A stretch of DNA of 64,000 bases from the NCBI GenBank assembly GCA_028564705.1, contig JAPXFQ010002081.1:1-64000 (forward strand), in the 5' to 3' direction. This stretch comes from Apricaphanius iberus (Eukaryota; Chordata; Actinopteri; Cyprinodontiformes; Aphaniidae). This document shows, in pieces, positions 1 through 11,989 of the stretch (position 1 is its first letter; each line of letters opens with the position of its first letter). The notes under the pieces were generated by a model. The model was not told the origin of the DNA and made no database searches. It saw nothing but the letters and a program-made list of their open reading frames with translations. A program made the translations under genes and the position numbers.

Positions 1-2
1 CA

Positions 3-3000
3 TGGAATATTCGTGGCTCTAGCTCCAGACATAAAACGACTAAGATCTTCAACCATCTTACAAGATTGAAGGCAGATGTTGTCTTACTACAGGAGACTCA
101 TAAATCAAGTTCAACAGCTAATGATTTAAAAACACCAGAGTATCCTAATATATTTTCTTCATGCTATAACTCTAGACAACGAGGAGTAGCAATATTAATA
201 AATAGAAATACTAATTTTAAAGTAAAAGACACAGCTACAGATCCAGAAGGTAGATTTATAATATTAAAACTATTTATAAATAACCAAAAGTTATGTATAG
301 TTAGTATATATGGTCCAAATGTTGACGACCCCTCATTCTTTCATACTTTTTTCTCGGTTCTGGCTAATCACATGGATTGCTCACTTCTTCTTGGGGGAGA
401 TTTCAACTTTGGACTAAATGAAGAAATAGACAGGCTCAGTACAGCAGGGACTCAGCGCAGATGGCAATCCATAGATATAGTTAAACAGTACATGAGCGAT
501 TATGGACTCTGCGATGCATGGCGATCGCTTCATCCCAACGACAGAAAATACACTTTTTACTCAAACATACATCATTCTTATTCTAGATTGGACTATTTGT
601 TAGTCAGCAGCTCACTGTTGAATTACATTTCAGACACTGAGATACATCCTATAGTGATCAGCGATCACGCTCCTGTTTCTTCAAATTTAGCAAATAAAAT
701 TGCAACCCTTCAATATAAAAATTGGAGATTTAATATATCATTACTTAAGGATAAAGAATTTATTAAATATATTGAAAAAGAATGGGCTTCATACATGGAA
801 TTTAATGATCTCTCTGGTATATCGCCATCCACTCTATGGGAAGCAGGGAAAGCTGTGATTAGAGGTAAAATAATTTCATTCTCATCAAATAAAAAGAGAA
901 CAGAAAATAAACATGTTCAGGAATTAGAAGAAACTATTAAATCATTAGAAGCTTCCATGGATAAAGAGAGCATAAGTAAAATAAGGAAAGCAAAATTAGA
1001 ATTAAATGAAATTATTAATAAAAGGACGCAGTTTTTAATCCAAAGACTTAGAATAGAAAACTTTGAACATAGTAATAAATCAGGTAGCTTCTTAGCTAAT
1101 CAGTTAAAAATAAATAAAGAAAAAACAACTATGTCTGCAATCAAAGACAAAATTGGGAATATAATATATGACCCTGAAAAAATAAACAACACTTTCAAAG
1201 AATTTTATGAGACGTTATACACACCAGAGATAAACCCTTCAAATAATGATATTGTACAATTTCTGGATAAAATAACTCTTCCTAAACTTTCAGACAGTCA
1301 AGCAATGGGCCTGGATTCACCGCTAACATTGTCTGAACTCCAGGAGGCCCTCCAATCCATGCCTAATAATAAGCTCCAGGTCCAGATGAATTTCCAGTAG
1401 AGTTCTATAAAGAATTCTGGAATATTCTGGCACCAACATTTTACAAAATGTTGCAGGAAACAAAGGAAAATGGTTGAATACCACCAAACATGAATTCTGC
1501 CTACATCAATCTTCTATTAAAACCAGGAAAAGACCCTATGTCTCCTACCAGTTATCGTCCCATTTCTCTTATCAATGTGGATCTGAAAATAATTTGCAAA
1601 GCTCTTGCAAGAAGGATAGAGAAAATAACACCTCTAATAATCCACCCTGATCAAACAGGTTTTATAAAAGGTAGGCTCTCTTCCACAAATTCACGTAGAT
1701 TAATAGATTTAATAGATTATTCCTACTGTAAAAACTTCCAAACCAATATATTATCTTTAGATGCAGAAAAAGCATTTGATAGAGTTAACTGGAAATTTTT
1801 ATTTGCAGCCTTAAATAAATTCGGATTCAGTAATTCTTTTGTAAACTGGTTAAAAATATTATACAGCTCACCAACACCATGTATTAGGACCAATAATCAA
1901 ACATCATCAAGGTTCTTTCTTCAGATAGGTACCAGGCAGGGATGTCCACTTTCTCCCTCCCTCTTTGCTATTTTTATTGAACCATTAGCAGCAGCAATCA
2001 GGCAAAATAATAATGTTAAAGGTATACAATGCAACAAAATAGAACAAAAAATCAGTTTATACGCAGATGATGTACTACTTTTTCTACAGCATTCACAAAC
2101 TTCCTTGTATCAGGTAATTGAGTTAATAAAATCTTACTCAAGAGTTTCAGACTATTCCATAAATTGGTTAAAATCTACAGTCCTTACAATCAACTGTTCT
2201 TACCAGAGTCCTGTTGCGTACAGCTCCGGTCGGGAAATATTACATATCTAGGTATCCATATCTCACCAAGACTGGCAGACTTATCTAAGCTAAACTACGT
2301 CCCACTTTTAAAAAAAGTGGAAGATGATCTGGCAAGATGGAAATCCCTTCCAATATCACTTATTGGAAGGATAGCTACAATAAAAATGATGGTTTTGCCT
2401 AGAATCAATTATTTATTCTCAATGATCCCAAGCAAACCATCACCTGACTGGTTTAGATCTCTGGACTCTTCTGTTTCTAAATTTCTTTGGAAAGATAAAC
2501 CCCCACGTATCAGCTTAAAAACACTACAGAAGTCCAAAGATAAAGGAGGTCTAGACCTACCAAACTTTCGTCATTATTTCTTAGCCAACAGACTCCAATA
2601 CACATCAAAATGGGTAAAACACAGTTATATCGATGAGTGCTGGTTAGATGTAGAACAGACACTATGCAATAAGATAAAACTGTCAGATCTACCTTTTGTT
2701 AGCTCAAATATAAAACAAAATGAATGTTTTAAAAGTATTAATATTAGCTCCTCTCTGACAGCTTGGTGAGAATTTCTTAAAATGACAAAGACCTCACTAG
2801 TCCCATGCAGGCGTACACCCATCTGGAATAACCCGGATATCTTACAAAAAAAATGCATGATCAACTTTCCAGGCTGGAGTTGTAAAGGAATTGAATACCT
2901 GGAGCATATATTTGATGGAACAGACTTTATCCAATTTAATACATTGGTTACACAATTCGGAATTAACAAGAATAAATTCTTAGAATACCAACAAATTAAA

Positions 3001-3685
3001 TCAATTTAAAAAATAAATTTAGGCTCAATACAGTTGATTTACAAATTCCAGGAAAAGTTTTAGACTTCCTTAATCTTAACCCTCCCAAACTGCTATCTAA
3101 AATATACAAAACATTAAATAGAATAGATGAATCAATAGCCCTTCCTATTTCAAAATGGGAGATGGACTTGTCCATCTCAATTGACCAAGACCTCTGGTCT
3201 CAAATTTCATTAAGAACCTTTAAATTTCTTAAAAATCCTAATCTACGATTAATACAATATAAAATCCTGCATAGAGTGCATTATACAGGGCAACGGATGT
3301 TCAAGCTGATACCTGTTTACAATGTACAAGCAATCTACCAGACAATTATATTCATGCTCTTTGGTTCTGCCCACCTGTTAAGAAATATTGGTACCAGATA
3401 TGTGAAGATCTATCAAAGTGTTTGAAATGTAATATCACACCTGCTCCCACAGTTTGTTTGCTGGGAAATGTAGATGAAGTTACCATGGATACAAAGTCTA
3501 TGCAATTATTTTACATCGCCTTATGAATCGCTAAGAAAAATATCATCTTGAACTGGAAAAATAAAAATACTCTGAATATTAATCAATATAGAGATCTCCT
3601 TCTGGATTACATTGGTCTAGAAACGGCATCTGCCTCCACATCTGATCAATCTTTCTGGTCACCCTTGATCAGTTCCATCACCTAG
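3..3685 (+). pseudogene. L1 ORF2 endonuclease/reverse transcriptase, broken
   Basis: ORF2 normally supplies the APE-type endonuclease that nicks target DNA and the reverse transcriptase for target-primed reverse transcription. Endonuclease motifs are readable (LQETHK, GGDFN, VISDHAP), as are RT motifs (SYRPISLINVDLK, LDAEKAFDRVNW, TRQGCPLSPSLFA, YADD). Against the intact copy at 43,410-47,135 the lesions are: a one-base deletion near 1,370 before the GPDGF motif; Arg to stop near 1,475; a one-base deletion near 2,218; Trp to stop near 2,768; a one-base deletion near 3,006; a deletion of about 14 bases near 3,305 that removes the start of the C-terminal Cys/His motif; and Cys to stop near 3,525. 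The remaining residues agree closely with the intact copy, so the copies are fairly recent relatives. Confidence 0.95.
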
Positions 3686-6600
3686 TGGGGTTGGGCCCTT
3701 GATTCCGTTTTGTGGGACACGGTTGCCGATGTGGAGCTTAAGGGTTGGTGGTGACTGCGGGGAGGTCCTTGGGGGTGGGTCCGCTTGCGGTTCGGCGATA
3801 GGTGCCGAGACCCTCGCCTGGGGTGGGACTTTGGGGGCTTTGTGTGGTGACTCCTAGTGGCTGCATGCGGCGCCTTAGAGGGGTCGTGCTGGCGGACACG
3901 GGTTACTGGCCTGGTGCTGTGCTGCTCTGGGGGCGTCTGGGCTGGGCCTGGGGCTCGGGGTTCTGGGGCGACGTGCCCCCCGGCTGGGGCCCTGGCTGGG
4001 GCTTGGCCGGGGGGGCGCGCGCCCGTGGGTGCCGGCTGGGGGGGGGCTGTGGTCGGCCGGTGGTTGGCGGGCGCTGCTGCCCTTTCCATCTCCCCGGGCT
4101 GGTTCCTGTCGCTTGCTCCCCGGTGGCCGCTTGCCGCGTCCGGGCGTCGGCGAGAGGCCGTGGCGGGTGGCCGGCGTCTCCGGGCCCGATCGGCTATATT
4201 GACACTGGACATGGCTCCTGGGTCTTGGTCTTAGCGCTCGCGGGGGTGCTGAGGTGGGGGCCTCTGGCCGGTGTTGGTCGGCCTCCACGGTGACTGACCG
4301 GTTGGTGGGGTGTGGGCTGGTGGGTGGAGGTGCTGGGTTCTGTTGCCTCCCGGCCCTCGGGCGGTAGTAGCAAGGCTGGAGGATGTCGGCCTGGGGGTTG
4401 GCCGCCCGGGACTTCGGTCTGCTCACGGGCCTGGTGCGGCATGTCCGGGGTACCCGAGTCGGTGGTGCGCCGGGTTCCGGCCTCGGCGCGGGGGCCCTCG
4501 GACGCTGGCGGTGCCTGGGGCGTCTCTTATTGGCGGGGAGGCTTTTTACCATCTAGCACAGGCGCTCTTTTTAACGGGGTGCGCTTGGGACGGGAGGGGG
4601 GAGGGCGTTGAGGGGGAGGGGGGGCTAAACTCAACCTGGGTGTCTAGTGACATGTGTTTTTTTAGCAGTGTGAATGTTGGGAAGGATTTAGGTATGCCCC
4701 TGGCATGGGAGCTGGTGGATTACCGGGGCCCCCATGGGGCTCGGGGGTGCCGCTGCCGTGGGCCCCGACTTGACGTGCTGGGGCCTCCCACCCCTGGTGG
4801 ATTGGGCCGAACGGGGGTGCCTATTGGAGTCAGCAGGGGAGCTGGCTCCCTGGGGTTGGCAATGGTCACCCCAGTTAGTTTCTCCCCATCCCCATGCCTC
4901 TGTCCACCTGCTCCTTCATTCTACCATTCACAAGGCCTTGGGACATGGGCACGTCACTGGGGTGCGGGATGAAGCTTCCGTTTTCGCTACCCGGTGGCTG
5001 CCTGGGTCCCGATTTTATTGAGCAGCTTAGACACTTACACTTGCAACATTTACATGGAACGCACATGTAGGGACCTGGCGGTGTGGCGCATTGGCGCTGG
5101 GGGCGGGACCCCTCATGGGGGGCCCCCTATAGGGGCCCGTTGTGGGGCCTCGCCTGTGGTGCCGGCACCCACTGTTTAAACGCATCTAGACACTGAGTGC
5201 CCGGGGGGGAGATGGGGGTACCCGGCAGTATTCCCATGTCCCACCCCTCTGTTTTAAGTGCACATTAGAACAACACGCAACAACACCACATTGAGCGGGG
5301 GGAGAGAGGCTGGGGGGGTCTTTCCAAACCCCTGTTCGTTGGACCATCAGGGGTTGGAGCCCGGATAGAACATCAAGCCGTCTGGTCGGGGTCCTGGGCT
5401 GGTGGGCTGCTCTTGCCGGTGTGGGGGCCTTGGCGGTCTGCTTGTCCCCGTCCTGGTGGGCAAAGGGGTCTGTCTCCTGGGTGCAGTGGCAGGGTTCTCT
5501 ATTGGGGCGTCTGTCCCTGGGCCTGGGAGTATGGAGTATAGTGTACGTATGGGGGGTATGAATGAGTGTATAGCGTCCTTTTTTCGTATGTCCTGTATGT
5601 TGCAAGAATGTTTTCAGCATGAGAGGGAGGGTACGTATCAGTGTCTATGTCCTGTCTATGTCTACTGTCAGGTTGTGTGCTTGGCTGCTCTCTGGCCTGA
5701 TGCATCTCTTCCCTCCCCGTCACACCCCGTGCGGTGATGGTTGCTCCTGCCCGCTGGTTGATGACATGGCTCTCGATGCCTGGGCCGGGGGTCCCGGTGC
5801 GGCCGTGCTCGGTCCTGGTGCATGTCGGGCAGGTCCTGGGTGGTCCGGTGTGTCGGGCGGCCGCTGTTTCGGGCCGACGTCCTCCTTGGATTGACTGGGG
5901 AACCTCTTATGGGGGTGCCGGGGTTGTAGAATAGGTTGGTGCCGTCCGGTGGATCGTGGGGACCGTGCCTGGCGCCCAGGCCTCCTACTGGTTCCAGGAC
6001 TTCTGCTGGCTGGTCTGTTCACCTGGTGGGGCTGTCCGGCATTGGCTGGGCCCCTGATCTAAGCGCCCTACGTGGGGCGGGATCTGGACCCGGGAGCTGG
6101 AAGATCTGGATGTCCAGGTGCCGGCTGGGCGCGGCCTGGGGAGGGCGTCCATCCGCTGTGGCTCTTGCTGTGGCTCCCTGGCCGTGTGGGGTGTGTTGGG
6201 GGCGGGCCTGGGATGTTGGCGGTGGGTATTGTGTCCGGGGTGGTCCGGCGTGTGTTGTCCGGTCGGTTGGCTGCGGAAGATCCCCTTGTCTGCGGCGGCG
6301 GCGGGGGGCCCTTGTCGGCTGGTCCCTGGTTGGGGCCGCGCTGGGGGGCGGGGTGCCCCTGGTCCCCGTGGCCTCCGGTTCCTGATCCGGGCTCGCCCTA
6401 GCGTAGCCGGTTACCGGCGGAGCCCGTGGGCTCGTCACTGCGATCTCTCGGGCCCCAGCATTGCGGCTGGTGGGTGGTCCCCTGAGGCTTCCATCTGTTC
6501 CTCTCTTGGCGGGTGATCGACCCTGCGCTGATCCGCCTGTGGACTTTGTACTCTGTGGGACCCTGGATGCATACATCTCTTGCCTCCTCCATGTCTGTGT

Positions 6601-7232
6601 CGATTCCTGTAGGACGGATTGACGGTTCCTTAAACCAGCTATCAATCACTTGCATGGGGAAACCTTATTCAGACCTGCATGCTCGCACACACATAGGTGT
6701 GGGGACATTGGTGTGGACGGACATATCTTAAGTTGAGGTTATCATCATTAGTTAGTTGTTCACAGGAACTTACCAGAAACATTTGTATTATGTTCATTAA
6801 TCCATGCTTGTGTGTTGTGAATGTGTAATTCTTAGTTTATTCTACTAGATCCGAACTATTGGTTTGGTTCTGTACAGTTTGTTGTTTTTGTTTTGTATTA
6901 CTGTTTCTCTGCCGTCCGGCAGAGGTGGAGGACTGGGATGTTTTCTTGTGTTCTTTGTTTGAATCCTTGTCTTGTGTCGTCAGTTCGCGCCTCTGTTGGT
7001 CCAGTTTCTTTTCTTCACCTTCTTCCTTTCTCCATTCTTGTCTCAGTTTAGTGTCCATGACGTCAGGAAATTAAACCCACAGTAATCACTAATAAAGATT
7101 TTTCATACATATACATCAAGTGGCGTACTACAGCGAAGCTGTAATACTCTGCTTGGGAAAGTAAAACTGTTGGGCTTGTACTAAGTACTCAGACACCAAT
7201 TCTGAGTAGCATACTGCTAGACAGGACACGTT
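3686..7232 (+). other. GC-rich 3' untranslated region of L1 copy 1
   Basis: This stretch of about 3.5 kb lies between the ORF2 stop and the A-rich tail. It is visibly much richer in G and C than the AT-rich ORF2, with G runs concentrated on the element's sense strand, including a purine-rich tract at about 4,587-4,626. It is collinear with 40,285-43,409 (inverted), except for the extra ~390 bp near 6,055-6,445. Long open frames occur on both strands, but they shift frame between the two copies and I treat them as composition artefacts. The last ~400 bp return to ordinary composition and contain AATAAA about 40 bp before the segment shared at the end of both copies. Confidence 0.85.
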
Positions 7233-7611
7233 GCAAAATAAAAAAAAAATAAATAAAATAAAAAAAGAAAGTTGTATTGCCAAATGTGTAAACATATTCG
7301 CAACATCACGGAATTGCTGCATTACTTTGTGCAAATATAGGAAAAGACAACCACTTCTAAGCATGCAATAAATCTGAAATGAAAACAAAATGTTATGAAC
7401 AGATTGATATGTACATACAAGTGATGATCAGCACAATATCAGTTTTAGGGTTTATTGTTCATGAATCAAATAAAATAAGGGAAGAAACTGTTCTAGTGGC
7501 GAGATGTTCTGGATGAATGGATCAGAGCCTCCTGTCTGAAGGAAGCAGGTCAAAAAGTCTGTGTCCATGGTGAGAAGTTAAACTGTGATTGGACCTATCA
7601 ACATGTTAATT

Positions 7612-7694
7612 TTTTTCCATTAATAACATTTGTGCTGTAAGTAGATTCTTCCACCTGAGTTGTGGTTATCTGCAGCATCTCCAGAGTTAACATG
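7612..7694 (-). pseudogene. Tc1-like transposase scrap
   Basis: Read on the minus strand, about 27 codons give TLEMLQITTTQVEES, which resembles the helix-turn-helix linker of Tc1-like transposases (typically VTLEELQ...QVGES). Nothing else of the gene is recognisable nearby. This is a very short match made from memory of the family. Confidence 0.35.
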
Positions 7695-7978
7695 ATGTGC
7701 TATTCTAAATCAAACCACCAGAGGTCTTGGATGAAATGAGGACCTGTCCATCAAGCCAGGGACAGAGCCATCTCTCTGCAGTTCTATACACGTGAAGCAC
7801 ATCAAAGCTAATCACAGTATGGATATAAGAAGCTAGCTGTTTTACCATCTTGGTAAAACCTTAAATCTTGCGATTCCTAAAGTTTCTTTAGGAATTTTTA
7901 CAACAAGTCTCCCCAATGGTGTTCTGCATGTGGTCAAGTGGATTAATCAAATCTAACCTAACCTAAGTTACACATTAA

Positions 7979-8710
7979 GCCTTCTTTCCACTGTCGGAAT
8001 GGTGAGGCTCGGTCCTGTCCACCTTTTTGTCTGTTTCCATTGTAAAAGCAGCCCATACAGCAGGCACATACCAGTGCATTAATGGCCCTCCTTCAGCTGT
8101 GGGACCATAGTAAAATGGTCCACTAAAGTAAGAGCAGAGCAACTGGTGTCCCACATCGCAGTCCTTAGATTGGTGGAATTTAAAAAAATCACTGGTGGTG
8201 ACAAGGACAAGACATAAACACTAGTGCTGTTGTTTCATCCCTACTAATTGTGCATGGAATATTTTTCTATAATCAGCTTCATGTTCCTTCATGTTATAAC
8301 TTGGTGCTTCTTACCTCTATGCACAGAGTAGAAAAGTTTTTTTTTTACCTGTTTTTTGCTTGCTGAAGGTTTCAGCTTCACATTTGCCTCATTCAATGCA
8401 TGCAGGACTGTTGTGGCTTCTGCTGTTTATGTGCAGGTAGTAATGTTTCTCTTTGCCACAAGGATCCATCTCATAAACACTGCAGTAAGGTATGTTTAAA
8501 GAAGAAAAGCATAAACCAAGCATGAGCTGCTGTTTTGACTTATTTGTTTTGTTTTGCTGCATCACGATTCTCACTGCATTAGTATGATGGTACAATACAA
8601 ACACCGCCCACCTGGTGAAAGTCCAGCTGACGGTGGAAACACTGTCCAGAATACATCGCACCAGACAGGATTGGAGCAAGCCACACCGTGCTACTCAGTG
8701 AAAACGAGGC
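7979..8710. mobile_element. Possible non-autonomous DNA transposon with imperfect inverted ends
   Basis: The left end (7,979-8,020, starting CTTCTTTCCACTG) and the reverse complement of the right end (8,665-8,710, starting CCTCGTTTTCACTG) can be aligned over about 40 bp with mismatches and small gaps. The interior has no coding potential that I recognise. I could not identify a clear target-site duplication. The end style resembles short hAT-like fish elements, but superfamily assignment is a guess. Confidence 0.35.
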
Positions 8711-9757
8711 TTTAGTGACTTCTCAAGGCCTTCAATATTGCGTATATTTGAGAGCTCAAGCAAAATTAATTTATTTAAGATTTTTAAAATGAAGTGGGCT
8801 GAATAAAAATAGACAACACAGATCTTCATTTGTAAAGAATTTCAAATATTCACAATTATAAGCTATTTTTTGTTCTATTATTTAATATGTCAAAATATGA
8901 ATTGGATTTTGTGGATGTAATCTATTTACACTGTATGTATATTTCCACTGAGTGATATGAACACCTTATGAGGAGTACTGGATTGCGGTTTTGTGTTTTC
9001 CCTCTTCTGTTTCATACACTACATTAGTTTTGGTTTTTTTGTTTCCCAAACCTGCTTTCATGCTCTTTTCAACTCTGTCTCTTTGCCTCATTCATTGCCA
9101 TTTTCTGATGCTTACTTGGTACAATGTTCTTAAAAGTTTGGAGCTTAAGGATCTGGTTGTGTAATAAGGCTAGGGTAAGTCATGCAGAAAAGACAATCTC
9201 CCCTGTCTTCCCCTCAGTTCTATTTTTCTCTCAGCTCACTCGCAAAAAAATGGGGGTAAAAGATACAAGATGAGGGAGGATTAGGAAGACTACAGGAAGA
9301 GCAAAGAGCGGAGATAATGAGATGAGATAAGGATGGCGGATTCCGAGTAGGGCGAGTTTTTGAGAACTGAGCTTTCTATTTGAAAACTTAGTTTGAGAGA
9401 CTGTAGAACAAAATCAGGCGCAGCATGGGTCAGTAACTCTGCTGCTTGTTACTCTTTGGATCCAAGTCACAGTCAGCTCTGCTTTCTAGTTTAAGCTGTT
9501 TATTCTCCACTCACCTGTCATGCTCTTTTTTTTTTTTTACCAGCCTTTCACTCTTACCCTGAAAAGTAAGAGCGTGCAAGAATCCATCCTAATTTCATGC
9601 ATGGACATGCTCAAGTCAACAGCGTGCACGTTTAACACACAAACACACACATTCCTGAGCCTGCTCGATCACATTAGGTCTCTGCTGGAGGAGCTCATTA
9701 AGCCCAAACGCTGGTAGTGGGATATATACTTAATGTATGCTAGTATAGATTTAGAGC
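8711..9757. other. Unassigned non-coding stretch
   Basis: AT-rich sequence with short poly-T runs (for example near 9,527). I see no conserved coding frame, inverted ends or recognisable repeat. Confidence 0.5.
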
Positions 9758-10820
9758 AAAAAGGGCAACATCACTTGCATTGTTAGATTCTGTCGAAGAA
9801 ATAAGATTAGTAGAAAACAAAACGCATACTATTGGAATATTTATTGATCTACAAATGGGTTTGATACCATCAATCATGTAATTTTTGTAGGAAAATTACA
9901 GCGATACGGGATCAGAGGAAAGGCACTAGAAGATAAAAAGTTATTTGAACCAGCGAAAGCAGTTTGTGAAACTGGGAGATTACTCGTCTGAATGCCTGGA
10001 AATTTCTTGTGGAGTCCCACATGGGGCAGTGTTAGGCCCAAAATTGTTTCTTATTTACATTAATGATTCATACAAAGTGTCAGAAGCATTGAAATTAGTG
10101 TTATATGCTTTTTTTTTTGTTCAGGCACTGATCTTAAATTGCTAGTCCAGGAGACAAATAAGGAATTAGAGAAGATTAAAATATGGTTTGATAAAACTAA
10201 ATTCTCACTAAATTTAAAGAAAACAAAATTAATAACGTTTATTAATGGATGAAATATTTACAAATAGAAATTAAGCTGGATGGAGAGAATATTGAAAAAG
10301 TCAAGGAAATACCATTTTTAGGTATCATAATTGACGATAAACTGAACTCAAAACCTTAAATTAGTCATGTTAGGAGCAAGGTTTCAAGAAGGATAGCAAT
10401 AACTAGTAGAGCAAGGCAAGTTTTAAATCAGAAAAACTTACGTATGCTCAATTGTTCATTAGTCTTGCCATATTTTACTTATTGTGTAGAAGGGTGGTAA
10501 AAAAAAAATACACAACAACTGTTCAGGAACTTGTCATTTTACAGAAGAGAGCTTTATGGTTAATAAATGGGAGCGGTCAAAGGGAACATGCCAATATACT
10601 TTTTTTGGAGCCCAAAATACAAAAATTTAAAGATCTGGTTGATCTGCAAATTCCATATAGGTCAAAGCATTATGATTTACCTACAAACATACAAAAATTA
10701 TTTACTCAGAGGGAAGAAGGGTATGTGTTGAGAGAATTTTTTTTTTTTCAGATTACCAATGATACTCAGCAGGAAGGAAAGTTTTTCTGCCTCCATTCAA
10801 GGGGTGAAACTGTAGAATAA
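9758..10820 (+). pseudogene. CR1/L2-type LINE reverse transcriptase, decayed
   Basis: A reverse-transcriptase remnant read across several frames. Recognisable pieces, in order, are: GIFIDLQMG followed by FDTINH (the first catalytic Asp region); YGIRGKALE; NRKQFVKLGDYSSECLEISCGVPHGAVLGPKLFLIYIND (given here only as landmarks at about 9,945-10,070); LNLKKTKLI; FLGIIIDDKLN; then the C-terminal LQKRALWLINGS. The FADD motif that should follow IYIND is lost in a T-rich slippage region near 10,110. There is no endonuclease domain upstream and no clear 3' tail, so this is a 5'-truncated, multiply mutated fragment of the CR1/L2/Rex1 group. I cannot narrow the clade further. Confidence 0.75.
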
Positions 10821-10837
10821 CTCAAATAAGACACTCA

Positions 10838-11727
10838 AGGCAGGGCTTTCCACAAGCGCCGGCTGCCGGCTATATAGCCGACTACTCAGTGAAGTCCAGT
10901 CGGCTACTAATTTATGACCAGGATGTGATTCCGCGCAATGCTGTGCACGACGTTAGCACGCCCATCGTATTTTTCCTTTCATACTTCAGCATGAAGAATG
11001 CTATGTGAACTGGGTTAGCTTTCAAACTCCGCTGCTCCGCCCGGTCCTTTAATATACTTTTGGCCGGTCGCACTGAACTAATATCCTTCCGCCCACTTAA
11101 GTTGTACCCAGTGTTATTATGGGGGTCTTGACTCAGGTCTAGCTAAATGGGCGATACGGAAAGGCTAAGTCCACGGCGGCGTTGTTGTTAAACCAGGCTG
11201 TCGGAGCCGTCATAGACGAGAAGAAGAGCGTCATTTGGGTAATTCAGTCCTCCCTTCAAGCGTTCAATTAGTGAAAACAAACGGATTCGTAAGAGTGTGT
11301 TTTCATTTGTTTATAAGGTAGAATTATTTGCTGTTTATTTGTGTAGCCACCACTGCACTGTGAACGTGTCATGAACTGAAATGAAGAGATTTACAACCAC
11401 AGAAAGCCCGTTGATGCCATACTATGCCAGCTTGTGTTGCCTGTTTTTTATTTTTAGATGTGCAAATCAGTTTTTATTGCTACTTTATATGTTGTATAAT
11501 TATGATAATAATTTTGTGATAATGGTAGTAGTAAAGTAATATTATATTTGAGCAAATGTCTGAGAAAATAATACAGCCTGCTTATTATTCAATTCAATTC
11601 AAAGATACTTTATTGATCAGGTCACTGAAGTGCTTGCAGCCTCCCAGTCACATAATAGTAGTAGTGGTAATAATAATGATAAAAAGTATTAGTAATCTTC
11701 TCCTGTTCATGTTTTCTTCCTGCCCAG
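10838..11727. other. Unassigned stretch, possible 5' part of a hAT-derived gene
   Basis: Contains a CCGGCTGCCGGC-type segment near 10,855, a CG-rich interval to about 11,270, and an ATG at 11,381 opening a short frame (MKRFTTTESPLMP) that could be a first coding exon. From about 11,588 to 11,615 there is an ATTCAATTCAA...TTTATTGATC motif of the kind found at 3' ends of many fish interspersed repeats. None of this is decisive. Confidence 0.3.
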
Positions 11728-11800
11728 AGGTGTGAGAAAGATGCCACCAAAAGAAAATCCAATCAGCAGACTCTAGAAGGCTTCTTAAAGAAGAAAAGTG
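11728..11800 (+). CDS. Possible internal exon of a hAT-derived (SUMO-ligase/ZMYM-like) protein
   Basis: A 73-bp open segment is preceded by a pyrimidine tract ending in CCCAG and followed by GTCAGT, so it has acceptor and donor signals. It encodes RCEKDATKRKSNQQTLEGF followed by a lysine cluster. The QQTLEGFLKKK-type motif is familiar from the N-termini of hAT-transposon-derived vertebrate proteins. An upstream candidate start lies at 11,381. No downstream transposase domain (hAT dimerisation or BED finger) was found in this part of the window, so this may be a stranded exon of a dead element rather than a working gene. Assignment rests on memory and is weak. Confidence 0.25.
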
Positions 11801-11989
11801 GTCAGTTTAAGTGCTTCAGAGTAGTATTCAGATTCTGTATTCATCCTAAAAGGGACATTCATAAATACACATGAATATCATGCTGTTACTTACATTTACA
11901 TATGGTCAGAAATAGCTGATAACTGACGCACAATGTCTCGAGTCAAGGACAGCAGCAAACCATCCCCACAATAAATCATGTTTGTGGTG

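Larger units (their letters stand above)
1..7268 (+). mobile_element. L1-clade LINE, copy 1 (5' end outside window)
   Basis: A non-LTR retrotransposon in sense orientation. The window opens inside the ORF2 endonuclease domain. The coding part runs to about 3,685, followed by a GC-rich untranslated 3' region to about 7,232 and an A-rich tail interrupted by T and G (about 7,233-7,268). The same sequence occurs in inverted orientation at 40,252-48,741, which fixes the family and the 3' end: both copies end in GACAGGACACGTT just before the tail. This copy is dead. Its ORF2 is broken, and it carries about 390 bp of 3' sequence (roughly 6,055-6,445) that the other copy lacks. Confidence 0.93.

Noticed and set aside
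3802..6645. Many long open frames on both strands of the GC-rich L1 3' region
   Set aside because: GC-rich DNA has few stop codons; the frames shift between the two copies and show no domain, apart from the antisense frame listed as a low-interest finding.
6837..7058. 73-codon antisense frame near the L1 3' end, present in both L1 copies (also 40,459-40,680)
   Set aside because: Comparing the two copies by eye, about 9 of 11 base differences change the amino acid, so there is no sign of protein-level constraint.
8389..8679. 96-codon minus-strand frame
   Set aside because: Falls within a putative non-autonomous transposon and has no recognisable domain.
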